From Bacteroidales bacterium GP1 (GTDB lineage: Bacteria > Bacteroidota > Bacteroidia > Bacteroidales > Muribaculaceae): DNA of 7,481 bases. Of the stretch, positions 1-6,204 are shown one piece after another; the first letter of the stretch is position 1, and every line of letters starts with the position of its first letter. The notes beneath the pieces are model-generated. The model was not told the origin of the DNA. It was given only the letters and a program-made list of their open reading frames with translations, and searched no databases. The stretch spans positions 34,260 to 41,740 of the forward strand of contig DAAI01000029.1 in assembly GCA_001701105.1 (NCBI GenBank), written 5' to 3'. Position numbers and translations under genes: made by a program.

Positions 1-138
1 TCCATGCTATCTTTACGCCTAAAATTCCCCGCTCTCTTTTATTATCCCCACACGAGTCCCGCTTAGTCTTATTCCCTTAGAATCGAGAATTACTATCAGG
101 CTGCCACATCACCGGATTTACAGATTGATGGCATATGG
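1..138. other. Non-coding stretch at left edge
   Basis: No convincing coding sequence is seen here. The minus strand runs out of the hydrolase gene into this stretch and meets stops in a short distance. An ATG at 5-3 on the minus strand could begin a further gene to the left, but only its first bases would be in view. No hairpin followed by a T-run is visible, so I cannot say whether the operon ends here or continues. Confidence 0.4.
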
Positions 139-147
139 TCATGCCAT
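128..147 (-). repeat. Short perfect hairpin over the hydrolase stop codon
   Basis: ATGGCAT at 128-134 and ATGCCAT at 141-147 are a perfect 7-bp inverted repeat around a 6-nt loop. The stop codon of the hydrolase gene (139-141) sits in the loop and at the edge of one arm. In the minus-strand transcript this could form a modest 3' hairpin that protects the end or pauses polymerase. It is not followed by a T-run, so it is not a classic intrinsic terminator. Confidence 0.35.
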
Positions 148-822
148 ATTCGATTTTGAGTAGAGGGCTGAAAAGGCACTGTCGAGGCGCGGGATGGGAT
201 CGGAATAGTGATTGCCCGGAACGCTCTGAAATTCTACATCGATTCCGGATTCCCTTAGTAATGCTACTATTTCTTGCGTGTTTTGCCCTACCGTATTAAA
301 TTCCGCGACATTCGATTTTGACTCTTGTGTGCCCAACAGGAAATAGGCTTGCCCAATTTTCGGAGGGATAATCCGGCTCTTCATCCAGCTAAGGAATCCT
401 TCATACCAGAAGGAGCCGGATAACGAGGCGATATTGCGGAATGTATCGCATATCATCCATTGCCATAAAGCGAACAGGCCCGACATGGAGACTCCAACCA
501 GACTTCTCTCAGCATCTTCACTAATTCCCAATAAGGCTTCGACCTGAGGAATCACTTCTTGTCGGAGCATCTGCAAGAATTCCGGCGACTCGCCCATGAA
601 ATCGGCCGTGCCTTTCGGCACTCCCGGCGCGGGCCACGGACTGAATACGTTCTGCCAATCCATCCCCGCTATCACTACAATATTTACCGCATATCTATCG
701 GCCGCATCGTCGAGCCAGTCATAGAGTATATCCATGGGATAAAGAATATAGGCTATTCTGTCGTTCCGCTCGCTGAGGGCGCAGCTGCAATGCAGTCCGG
801 CTATTTCATAACTTTGTATCAT
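139..822 (-). CDS. Alpha/beta hydrolase, esterase-D/enterochelin-esterase type
   Basis: This is a 227-residue protein with no signal peptide, so probably cytoplasmic. The nucleophile elbow is G110-V-S112-M-S-G115, matching the GxSxxG form of the esterase-D (PF00756-like) group, with S112 as the predicted nucleophile. The GNH motif puts the catalytic histidine at H205, and E167 in GTQE is a candidate acid. The region around residues 55-66 (DWQNVFSPWPAP) resembles small esterases of this group. Family members hydrolyse esters or thioesters, including siderophore esters; the substrate here is unknown. It is the last gene of the operon. Its ATG lies inside the acetyltransferase gene (17-nt overlap), which suggests coupled translation. 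In this context it may release or edit a product made by the adenylation enzyme, acting like a type II thioesterase; that role is inference. The fold is well supported, the function is not. Confidence 0.8.
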   Translation of the reverse strand: MIQSYEIAGLHCSCALSERNDRIAYILYPMDILYDWLDDAADRYAVNIVVIAGMDWQNVFSPWPAPGVPKGTADFMGESPEFLQMLRQEVIPQVEALLGISEDAERSLVGVSMSGLFALWQWMICDTFRNIASLSGSFWYEGFLSWMKSRIIPPKIGQAYFLLGTQESKSNVAEFNTVGQNTQEIVALLRESGIDVEFQSVPGNHYSDPIPRLDSAFSALYSKSNMA

Positions 823-1273
823 AATATTTCATTATATCGGGGAGATCTTTGAAGCCTAAGGACTCATATACCGGCCGCCCCTCGGCCGTGGTTTCGAGAT
901 ATATCTTGTCGCACTTCCGCCGCTTCGCCTCGCCGATGAGGGCTTCCACTATCTTATGGGCCACGCCATGCTTGCGCCATGCATCCCGCACATATATGTT
1001 CATCAGATAAGCACAATTGCCCGACGGATTGTCGGGAGACGGAAGTTCTTCTGTAAGGCAGAAAGCTCCGCAGCCGCAATCTTCACCATCTGCCGATGCA
1101 ATCAAGGCATAATGCGTGCCGGTGGCTATGTGACGCCGGTAATAATCCAGATTCTGCTTAAGGAGCCGTTGAGATGGCTTTTCGCCAAAAACATTGCGTA
1201 TTACCTCTCCACGCCAGGCCATCAATTCGGGCAATGCCGTGGCCTCCCTTAACTCAATCTTACCAGTCTCCAT
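806..1273 (-). CDS. GNAT-family N-acetyltransferase (operon member)
   Basis: This 155-residue protein is a single GNAT domain of normal length. The acyl-CoA-binding region is at about residues 91-117 (MNIYVRDAWRKHGVAHK), where the usual RxxGxG/A loop reads R100-K-H-G-V-A. The typical C-terminal motif is YESLGF at 136-141. GNAT enzymes move an acyl group from CoA, and occasionally from another thioester, to an amine. The start follows the adenylation gene's TGA by one nucleotide, and its own 3' end overlaps the hydrolase start by 17 nt, so the three are almost certainly translated together. The substrate may be the amino acid, or an amino-acid product, handled by the neighbouring enzyme; this is inferred only from position. 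An independent small-molecule or protein acetyltransferase is the alternative. Confidence 0.85.
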   Translation of the reverse strand: METGKIELREATALPELMAWRGEVIRNVFGEKPSQRLLKQNLDYYRRHIATGTHYALIASADGEDCGCGAFCLTEELPSPDNPSGNCAYLMNIYVRDAWRKHGVAHKIVEALIGEAKRRKCDKIYLETTAEGRPVYESLGFKDLPDIMKYYDTKL

Positions 1274-1274
1274 A

Positions 1275-2783
1275 TCATTTATACTCCCCTATTTTCATCA
1301 CCACCGGGAGAGCTTCCACATCCACCTTGCCGCGGCGCGTGATCGGAATCTCTTTTACTTTCACCACAAATTCAGGCACCATGAAGTCGGCCAGCTTCGA
1401 CTTAAGAAATTCCCTGATTTTACTCAAGGTGCAATCTTGGCCGGGAATCACATAGGCCACGAGATAATGAAGCCCGTTCTCATCAAGAAATGCCCTCACT
1501 ACTCCCCTCTCTACGCACGGACAGGTGTTGAGCACATTCTCCACTTCATCGGGTTCGACTCTCTTGCCGAGTATCATCACCTGGTTGTCGCGGCGGTTGA
1601 GAAAAGCAAGGTTGCCATCCGGAAGAATATAGCCAATGTCGCCGCTCCGATAGAATCGGGTGCCATCGGGAAGGGTTACAAAATTGTCTTGCTCCGGCGC
1701 GTGATTGATATAACCGCGGCTTACGCCCTCACCAAAGATGCATATCTCGCCGATTGTGCCACGGGGCACCTCCTTGAAATTCTTGTCGAGCACTTTGGTT
1801 TCGACTCCGAGTACGGGAGTGCCGATAGGAAATGTTCCATCCTCCAGCGGCTCGGCATTATCGATACGGAAATAATTGGAGCATACTGTGGTCTCCGAAG
1901 GTCCGTAGGTGTTATAGATCTTTACTCCCTTATTGCGCAGGTTGGTGATATAGTTACCGCGTATCACATCCCCTCCGCTGATTATCAATTTGATGGATTT
2001 GGGGATCTCCGGTAGTTTATTCATCTCGGCAATCAGATAAGGGAATCCGTCGACGATCGTGATGCCGTGACGCTCCACAAACGCCATCAGGCTTTCCAGC
2101 GAGCCGTTGCGGATTGCGCGTGTCGGCACGCATACGGCCGCCCCGTTAAGGAGAGTCGTATATATTTCCTCGACGAAAATATCAAACGAGCATACGGAGT
2201 ATTGCAGCATCACGTCGCCGGGACCGGTGTGAAACTCAGCTTCAAAAGCCCGGGCATAATTAGTGACGGAATGATTCTCCACTACAACTCCCTTGGGCTT
2301 GCCCGAGGTGCCGGATGTGTAAAGCACATAAGCCACGCCATCGGGTTCCGACCTGTCGGGCATATCTCTATCCGAAGGGCGGAGATGGCGGCAATAATTG
2401 TCGGTAATGATAAATTCCACTCCCGCGCTCTTCATCATGTATTCTATGCGTTCATGCGGCAGCGACGGTTCGGCCGGCACATAAGCCCCGCCGCTTTTCA
2501 GGATTGCGAGCATGGCGGCAATCTGCTCGGCGCCATGGTGCATCACGACTCCGACATATTCCGGCTTCCGGTCATAGAATTTTGCGCATATTGCATTGAC
2601 CATGCTGTCTAATTCGGCATAGGTCAGCGTCCGGTCGTCCTCGATCACGGCCGGCTGCTCCGGATATTTTGTTACAATCTCCTTGAAGCATGAATAGATG
2701 GTGTTTTTCACTCGGTCATTATGCTTTTTCTTATCCAGGCCGTCACGCGGGGAGGTGGATTCGGGTAATTCTTTGTGTTTCAT
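1275..2783 (-). CDS. Stand-alone NRPS-type amino-acid adenylation enzyme (ANL superfamily)
   Basis: This 502-residue enzyme should activate a carboxylic acid, most likely an amino acid, as acyl-AMP and pass it to a thiol. The core motifs are present in order: A1 LTYAEL 53-58, A2 LKSGGAYVPAEP near 95-106, the A3 phosphate-binding loop YTSGTSGKPKG 155-165, A4 FDIFVEE 200-206, A5 NTYGPSETT 291-299, A7 YRSGDIG 378-384, A8 at about 390-415 (NRRDNQVMILGKR), and A10 RRGKVD with catalytic K486. D201 aligns with the residue that binds the alpha-amino group in NRPS domains, which favours an amino acid over a fatty acid. There is no condensation, carrier or thioesterase domain, so size and layout resemble DltA-like single-domain ligases; a separate carrier protein would be expected but is not in the window. 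Residues 1-25 are an extra charged, lysine-rich extension before the fold. It is the first gene of the operon with a GNAT and a hydrolase. Family certain, substrate not. Confidence 0.92.
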   Translation of the reverse strand: MKHKELPESTSPRDGLDKKKHNDRVKNTIYSCFKEIVTKYPEQPAVIEDDRTLTYAELDSMVNAICAKFYDRKPEYVGVVMHHGAEQIAAMLAILKSGGAYVPAEPSLPHERIEYMMKSAGVEFIITDNYCRHLRPSDRDMPDRSEPDGVAYVLYTSGTSGKPKGVVVENHSVTNYARAFEAEFHTGPGDVMLQYSVCSFDIFVEEIYTTLLNGAAVCVPTRAIRNGSLESLMAFVERHGITIVDGFPYLIAEMNKLPEIPKSIKLIISGGDVIRGNYITNLRNKGVKIYNTYGPSETTVCSNYFRIDNAEPLEDGTFPIGTPVLGVETKVLDKNFKEVPRGTIGEICIFGEGVSRGYINHAPEQDNFVTLPDGTRFYRSGDIGYILPDGNLAFLNRRDNQVMILGKRVEPDEVENVLNTCPCVERGVVRAFLDENGLHYLVAYVIPGQDCTLSKIREFLKSKLADFMVPEFVVKVKEIPITRRGKVDVEALPVVMKIGEYK

Positions 2784-2822
2784 AATATCATCATTTTAAC
2801 TATTAAAACACTTTTTAATGCA

Positions 2823-2830
2823 CAAAGGTT
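2823..2830 (-). promoter_or_regulatory. Possible Bacteroidetes -7 element for the adenylation operon
   Basis: Read on the minus strand this is AACCTTTG, 7 of 8 matches to TAnnTTTG, about 40 nt ahead of the operon's ATG. That would leave a leader of roughly 30 nt. I do not see a good TTTG at the -33 distance, so the call rests on one element and on position. It touches the 20-bp palindrome at 2829-2848. Confidence 0.35.
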
Positions 2831-2848
2831 AGGGAAGGCCATCCCTAA
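2829..2848. promoter_or_regulatory. Near-perfect 20-bp palindrome, candidate operator
   Basis: TTAGGGAAGGCCATCCCTAA pairs at 9 of 10 symmetric positions; only the A/A pair at 2836/2841 fails. It lies in the divergent region between the adenylation operon and the SGNH hydrolase gene, immediately upstream of the possible -7 element of the operon. The symmetry, length and place fit a binding site for a dimeric transcription factor. No T-run follows on either strand, so a terminator is unlikely. The regulator is not in the window. Confidence 0.5.
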
Positions 2849-3008
2849 AGTCTGATTTTCTTTCTATTCCGGAGCTATTATGGTCCGATGTTGCGGATTA
2901 ATATTAAAATATTTACTTCCTTCCACGCTATAATCCGGCATGAATTGTTATTAATAATGATGAATAACTAAAGCGCATTCCCGGCGACCCGGATAACACA
3001 CTCTTATT

Positions 3009-3725
3009 ATGAATCTCATCTATAAAAATATATTGACGTGGTGCCTGCTGCTGCTTCCGGCGGGGGCGGCCATACCGATGTCGAAGACATTCGCCGAACC
3101 TTCGGAGCAACATGAACTCACATTTGAAAAAAAGGAGCCTGTTAAAAAAATCCTTTTTATCGGCGACTCGATGACCGGCTGGCTTTCGGAAGCTCTCAAT
3201 TCCTACGGGCGAGAAAACGGGTTTGAAGTATCGACAATCGTCTGGGATGGCTCTACCATCGCTAAATGGGGCAACTCTTCAAAATTAGGAAAGATTATCC
3301 AGGAGGATGATCCCGACGCCGTGTTTATAAGCCTCGGCATGAATGAGCTTTTCGAGGCCAATCCCTCGGCACGCTTGTCGGCTCCCCTGGAGAATATCAA
3401 GAAAGCCGTGGGCTCGCGGGCTCTGGTATGGGTCGGACCGCCGTCATGGCCGGGGCATAACAAAGGGGAAATCCTTAACAATTGGCTCGCCACGGAATTG
3501 GGTGAAAATTCTTTTTTCCGCAGCTTCGACCTCAACCTGCCGCGTCAGGGCAGCAATAACCCTCATCCCACCCGCGAAGGGATGATCAAATGGGTCGATG
3601 AATTGATGAAATGGGCTCCCGAGCATAGCAATGTGAATTTTCCGGAAAAGATCTCCAAGCCCGCTAAGGAGAAAATGTCACGCGGCAAGTCGTTCATATA
3701 TAAGCGCATGAAAGAGTCGCTGTAA
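3009..3725 (+). CDS. Probably exported SGNH/GDSL-like hydrolase
   Basis: This 238-residue protein has a Sec-type signal peptide: a lysine at 6, a hydrophobic stretch at about 8-22, and a plausible cleavage after TFA at 29. C12 is inside the hydrophobic core and is not a lipobox. The mature part shows SGNH blocks: block I FIGDSMTGWL at 50-59 with nucleophile S54, a block II glycine at G81, block III SLGMN at 108-112 (G110, N112), and block V HPTREG at 186-191 with catalytic H186. The residue three before this histidine, normally Asp, is N183. Family members are periplasmic or secreted esterases or acyl-ester hydrolases acting on carbohydrates, lipids or peptidoglycan; the substrate here cannot be told. 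A basic tail (about 214-236) ends the protein. It is divergent from the adenylation operon and 48 nt ahead of a GNAT gene, probably cotranscribed with the latter. Confidence 0.8.
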   Translation: MNLIYKNILTWCLLLLPAGAAIPMSKTFAEPSEQHELTFEKKEPVKKILFIGDSMTGWLSEALNSYGRENGFEVSTIVWDGSTIAKWGNSSKLGKIIQEDDPDAVFISLGMNELFEANPSARLSAPLENIKKAVGSRALVWVGPPSWPGHNKGEILNNWLATELGENSFFRSFDLNLPRQGSNNPHPTREGMIKWVDELMKWAPEHSNVNFPEKISKPAKEKMSRGKSFIYKRMKESL

Positions 3726-3773
3726 AATCATATCTCAAACGAAGAAAAACACACTCATTTTAATTTTAATACT

Positions 3774-4316
3774 ATGGAATTCAAAGAATTATCAGTCAAG
3801 GACTATCCGCAGTTCCTTGAGCTCTACAACGCCACCTTCCCTGACGAGCAGCGAAGGATCTATCGTGATGCCGACCATGTGGCGAATTTTGTGAAGATGA
3901 AAGGGGGGAAATTCCATGCCTTCGCCTATGACGACGGCGGAGAGGACTTTCTGGCCTTCCTCACTTACTGGACTTTTAAAGGATATGTCTATATCGAACA
4001 TTTCGCAGTAAAGCCGGAACACCGCGGCAAGCGAATCGGCGCTGCAATGCTAAGTCATCTCTTCTCAACAGTCGGCCCGGACGTACTGATTGAAGTAGAG
4101 CATCCCGATTCTGCGGAGGCGGAACGACGCATAAAATTTTACGAACGCAACGGCTTCCGCGTCCGCCGCGAGCTGAATTATACACAACCCCCTTATGCAC
4201 CTGGAGGCAAAAGCGTGCCTATGCTGCTTATGACTCATGGCGACGTTTCGCTTCGCGATTCCCGCGACATCAGCGAAATGCTTGCCGAAGTCTATAATGT
4301 GAATCATTCTATTTGA
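3774..4316 (+). CDS. GNAT-family N-acetyltransferase
   Basis: This is a 180-residue cytoplasmic protein. The CoA-binding motif is clear: EHFAVKPEHRGKRIGAAML around 75-93, with the R84-G-K-R-I-G89 pyrophosphate loop. A FYERNGF motif at 122-128 is typical of the second half of the fold. Length is normal, with a C-terminal extension of about 25 residues after the core. It transfers an acetyl group from acetyl-CoA to an amine; the substrate is unknown. It begins 48 nt after the SGNH hydrolase with no convincing promoter between them, so it is probably read from the same transcript. It is not closely similar to the other GNAT of this window beyond the family motifs, so a recent duplication is unlikely. 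Confidence 0.88.
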   Translation: MEFKELSVKDYPQFLELYNATFPDEQRRIYRDADHVANFVKMKGGKFHAFAYDDGGEDFLAFLTYWTFKGYVYIEHFAVKPEHRGKRIGAAMLSHLFSTVGPDVLIEVEHPDSAEAERRIKFYERNGFRVRRELNYTQPPYAPGGKSVPMLLMTHGDVSLRDSRDISEMLAEVYNVNHSI

Positions 4317-4322
4317 CTTCTT

Positions 4323-4354
4323 TTTGCAGGATTGTGCATATTTGATTAATTTTG
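4323..4354 (+). promoter_or_regulatory. Bacteroidetes-type promoter for the YitT-family gene
   Basis: TTTG at 4323-4326 and TAATTTTG at 4347-4354 match both halves of the Bacteroidetes primary-sigma promoter (TTTG and TAnnTTTG), separated by 20 bp, within the usual range. Transcription would start near 4361, giving a leader of about 34 nt before the ATG at 4395. The -33 half lies only 6 nt after the stop codon of the preceding GNAT gene, so the YitT-family gene is likely its own transcription unit. Confidence 0.7.
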
Positions 4355-4390
4355 CACCGAAATTCTATCGAATATAAACTTTATCCTGCA
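4325..4390. repeat. 8-bp inverted repeat flanking the promoter and leader
   Basis: TGCAGGAT at 4325-4332 and ATCCTGCA at 4383-4390 are perfect reverse complements 50 bp apart. The left copy overlaps the -33 element and the right copy ends 4 nt before the ATG. A smaller pair, GTGCA 4334-4338 and TGCAC 4353-4357, is nested inside and touches the -7 element. This could be a paired operator or chance; because the left arm is upstream of the predicted transcription start, an RNA hairpin would need an earlier start. Confidence 0.35.
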
Positions 4391-4394
4391 TTCA

Positions 4395-5348
4395 ATGTCG
4401 AGGAAACACAAATACAATTCATTGTTAGTCAACTCGAAAGATTATGTAATGATAATCGTCGGGCTGACCATTTATGCCATAGCCTTTACCGCCTTTATTC
4501 TCCCCCATGAGATAGTGATCGGTGGATTGGCGGGTGTCGGCACGCTCGTCTATTTCGCCACCAATGGCGCGATTCCCGTGGCCGTAACATCATTTACGTG
4601 CAATATAATCCTGCTTGCCTGCGCTTATAAAATCGTAGGACGCAAGTTTGTGTTGCGCACCATCTTCGGCGTTATCGTGGCCTCCATCGGAATCGGAGTG
4701 TTCGAGAACGTTTTTATGAGTCTTGATCATCCCATCATCCCCGATCGCATCGTGAGTATATTGCTCGGTGGTATACTATGCGGATTCGGAATAGGCACTA
4801 CTTTCATTCACAACGGGTCATCGGGAGGCACCGATATCGTGGCCGCGATGGTATCGAAAGTGAGCAATGTAAGCATCGGAAGGACTATGATTTATGTCGA
4901 CCTCCTGATTGTGAGCTGCTCGATATTCCTGCCATTCGACGGCACGCTGGAACAGCGAATCGAGGCCAGAATCCCCACGATCGTTTACGGCATCCTCATC
5001 ATCTTCCTATATTCTTATGTCACGGATCAGGTGATCAACGGCAACCGCCGGGCCACGCAGTTCATGATATTCTCCCCTAAATGGGAGGAGATCGCCAACC
5101 ATATCAGCAATGAGGCTCACCGTGGCGTGACCGTGCTCGACGGCCATGGATGGTACACAAAGCATGATGTGAAGATTCTGATGGTCTATTGCCGCAAGAT
5201 TGAATCGGTCACGATTTTCCGCATCGTGAAAAGCATTGATCCGGATGCATTCGTATCCCAGGGGATGGTGAACGGGGTTTACGGGAAGGGATTCGATACG
5301 GTCAAGATAAAATTGTCAAAACATCATCAAGAAGCCGCGAAGAATTGA
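4395..5348 (+). CDS. YitT-family membrane protein (DUF161/DUF2179)
   Basis: This 317-residue integral membrane protein has the usual YitT layout. About six to seven hydrophobic segments are visible (roughly 17-36, 43-57, 62-80, 88-108, 118-137, 164-180, 193-211), followed by a soluble C-terminal DUF2179 domain from about 219 to 307. The family signature GSSGGTDIVA is at 141-150 after a glycine-rich helix, and the C-terminal domain carries the typical RGVTVLDGHGWYT at 243-255. The family is widespread in bacteria and its transport or other function is not firmly known. The gene has its own promoter. Its last 47 bp overlap the 3' end of miaA on the other strand. Family assignment is strong; the biological role is open. 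Confidence 0.92.
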   Translation: MSRKHKYNSLLVNSKDYVMIIVGLTIYAIAFTAFILPHEIVIGGLAGVGTLVYFATNGAIPVAVTSFTCNIILLACAYKIVGRKFVLRTIFGVIVASIGIGVFENVFMSLDHPIIPDRIVSILLGGILCGFGIGTTFIHNGSSGGTDIVAAMVSKVSNVSIGRTMIYVDLLIVSCSIFLPFDGTLEQRIEARIPTIVYGILIIFLYSYVTDQVINGNRRATQFMIFSPKWEEIANHISNEAHRGVTVLDGHGWYTKHDVKILMVYCRKIESVTIFRIVKSIDPDAFVSQGMVNGVYGKGFDTVKIKLSKHHQEAAKN

Positions 5349-6204
5349 AATCAAGCCAATGCAGACTTGAGTCGCGCTTCCACCACGATAGTTGTTTCTT
5401 GGCATAGACTCTTGTATTTTTCTTAATACGGTCGATGGCCTCCGCACGCTCCATTTTCCCTTCAAACATTGCGAACATCTCCTTCAGCCCTACCGTATTG
5501 AGCGAATTGAGATGACGCATGGGCCATACTCGCCGGGCCTCCTCCTCAAGCCCGGCGTCAATCATGGCATCCACACGCCCGTTTATGCGCCCGAATAAGC
5601 CGACCCGGTCGGAATTTAACGCTATCTTTATTATCCGCCAGGGGCGATGCTTGCGCCCTCCTGTACGCAGGGAGGTATAACTCCGGCCCGATGTACGGAT
5701 TATCTCGACCGCATGAAACACTCGCTTGATGTTCTTACGGTCGACTTCGGCGTAATACTCCGGATCTCGTCGCTCCAGCTCGCCAAGGAGCCATTCTTCT
5801 CCATTGGAGGCTAATTCTTCCTCAAGAGCGCGGCGTATAGAATCAGGCACGGTCGGTATGTCATCAATCCCGCCGCACAGCGCATCGACATAAAGCATCG
5901 AGCCTCCGCATACCACAGCCACTCCCCTCTCGCTAATCAGGCGCCCGGCTATCGGAACGGCATCCTCCTCGAAGCGGGCAGCGCTGTAATACGCATCCAA
6001 CGGCAAAAAATCAATCAGATGATGCCGCACGCGCTCTCTTTCCGCGGCGGTGGGCATCGCCGTGACTATAGGGATGCCGGAGAACACCTGGCGGCTGTCG
6101 GCGCTGATAATCTCCGTGCCCAGTCTTTCCGCTATTTCCACGGCAAGGGCCGACTTCCCGGAGGCAGTCGGCCCTGTTATTACATACAATGTCTTTTCTT
6201 TCAT
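5302..6204 (-). CDS. miaA: tRNA dimethylallyltransferase MiaA
   Basis: MiaA adds a dimethylallyl group to N6 of adenosine 37 in tRNAs that read codons beginning with U; the product is usually further thiomethylated by MiaB. With the start chosen here the protein has 300 residues, normal for the family. The P-loop GPTASGKS is at 11-18, followed by SADSRQVF at 34-41 (family SADSxQVY), then GGSMLYVDAL at 100-109 (GGTxLY), DRKNIKRVFHAVEI at 155-168, NTVGLKEM at 236-243, and the QLSWWKRD motif at 271-278. I chose the ATG at 6204 because it forms an ATGA overlap with the pepT stop and puts the P-loop close to the N terminus, as in relatives. An in-frame ATG at 6222 would add six residues inside pepT. 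It is cotranscribed with pepT. Its 3' end overlaps the convergent YitT-family gene by 47 bp. Confidence 0.96.
   Translation of the reverse strand: MKEKTLYVITGPTASGKSALAVEIAERLGTEIISADSRQVFSGIPIVTAMPTAAERERVRHHLIDFLPLDAYYSAARFEEDAVPIAGRLISERGVAVVCGGSMLYVDALCGGIDDIPTVPDSIRRALEEELASNGEEWLLGELERRDPEYYAEVDRKNIKRVFHAVEIIRTSGRSYTSLRTGGRKHRPWRIIKIALNSDRVGLFGRINGRVDAMIDAGLEEEARRVWPMRHLNSLNTVGLKEMFAMFEGKMERAEAIDRIKKNTRVYAKKQLSWWKRDSSLHWLDFNSSRLLDDVLTILS

Larger units (their letters stand above)
2784..3008. other. AT-rich divergent intergenic region
   Basis: These 225 bp separate the minus-strand adenylation operon from the plus-strand SGNH hydrolase. Besides the palindrome at 2829-2848 they contain an AT-rich dyad in the operon leader (TTTTAA 2794-2799 / TTAAAA 2803-2808), an AT-rich block near 2899-2917, and the 10-bp palindrome TTATTAATAA at 2948-2957. 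I found no clean TAnnTTTG for the rightward gene, although its promoter must lie here if it is expressed from its own start. No small gene is supported. Confidence 0.5.

Noticed and set aside
8..15. TATCTTTA resembling a rightward -7 element at the left edge
   Set aside because: The rest of the promoter is outside the window and no plus-strand gene follows; it would run antisense to the operon.
139..147. Hairpin at the hydrolase stop as an intrinsic terminator
   Set aside because: No T-run follows in the direction of transcription; kept only as a short inverted repeat.
1194..2015. Long plus-strand open frame (273 codons) opposite the adenylation gene
   Set aside because: It runs antisense to a clear adenylation domain, shows no recognisable motifs, and its composition is that of a shadow frame.
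2929..2934. TATAAT in the divergent region as a sigma-70 type -10 box
   Set aside because: Bacteroidetes primary promoters do not use this box and no matching -35 is present.
2928..3113. Minus-strand 61-codon frame in the divergent region
   Set aside because: It covers the signal-peptide region of the SGNH gene in antisense, has an arginine-rich low-information sequence and no support.
3761..3768. TAATTTTA resembling a -7 element ahead of the second GNAT
   Set aside because: Transcription would begin at about the start codon at 3774, and no -33 partner is seen; readthrough from the SGNH gene is simpler.
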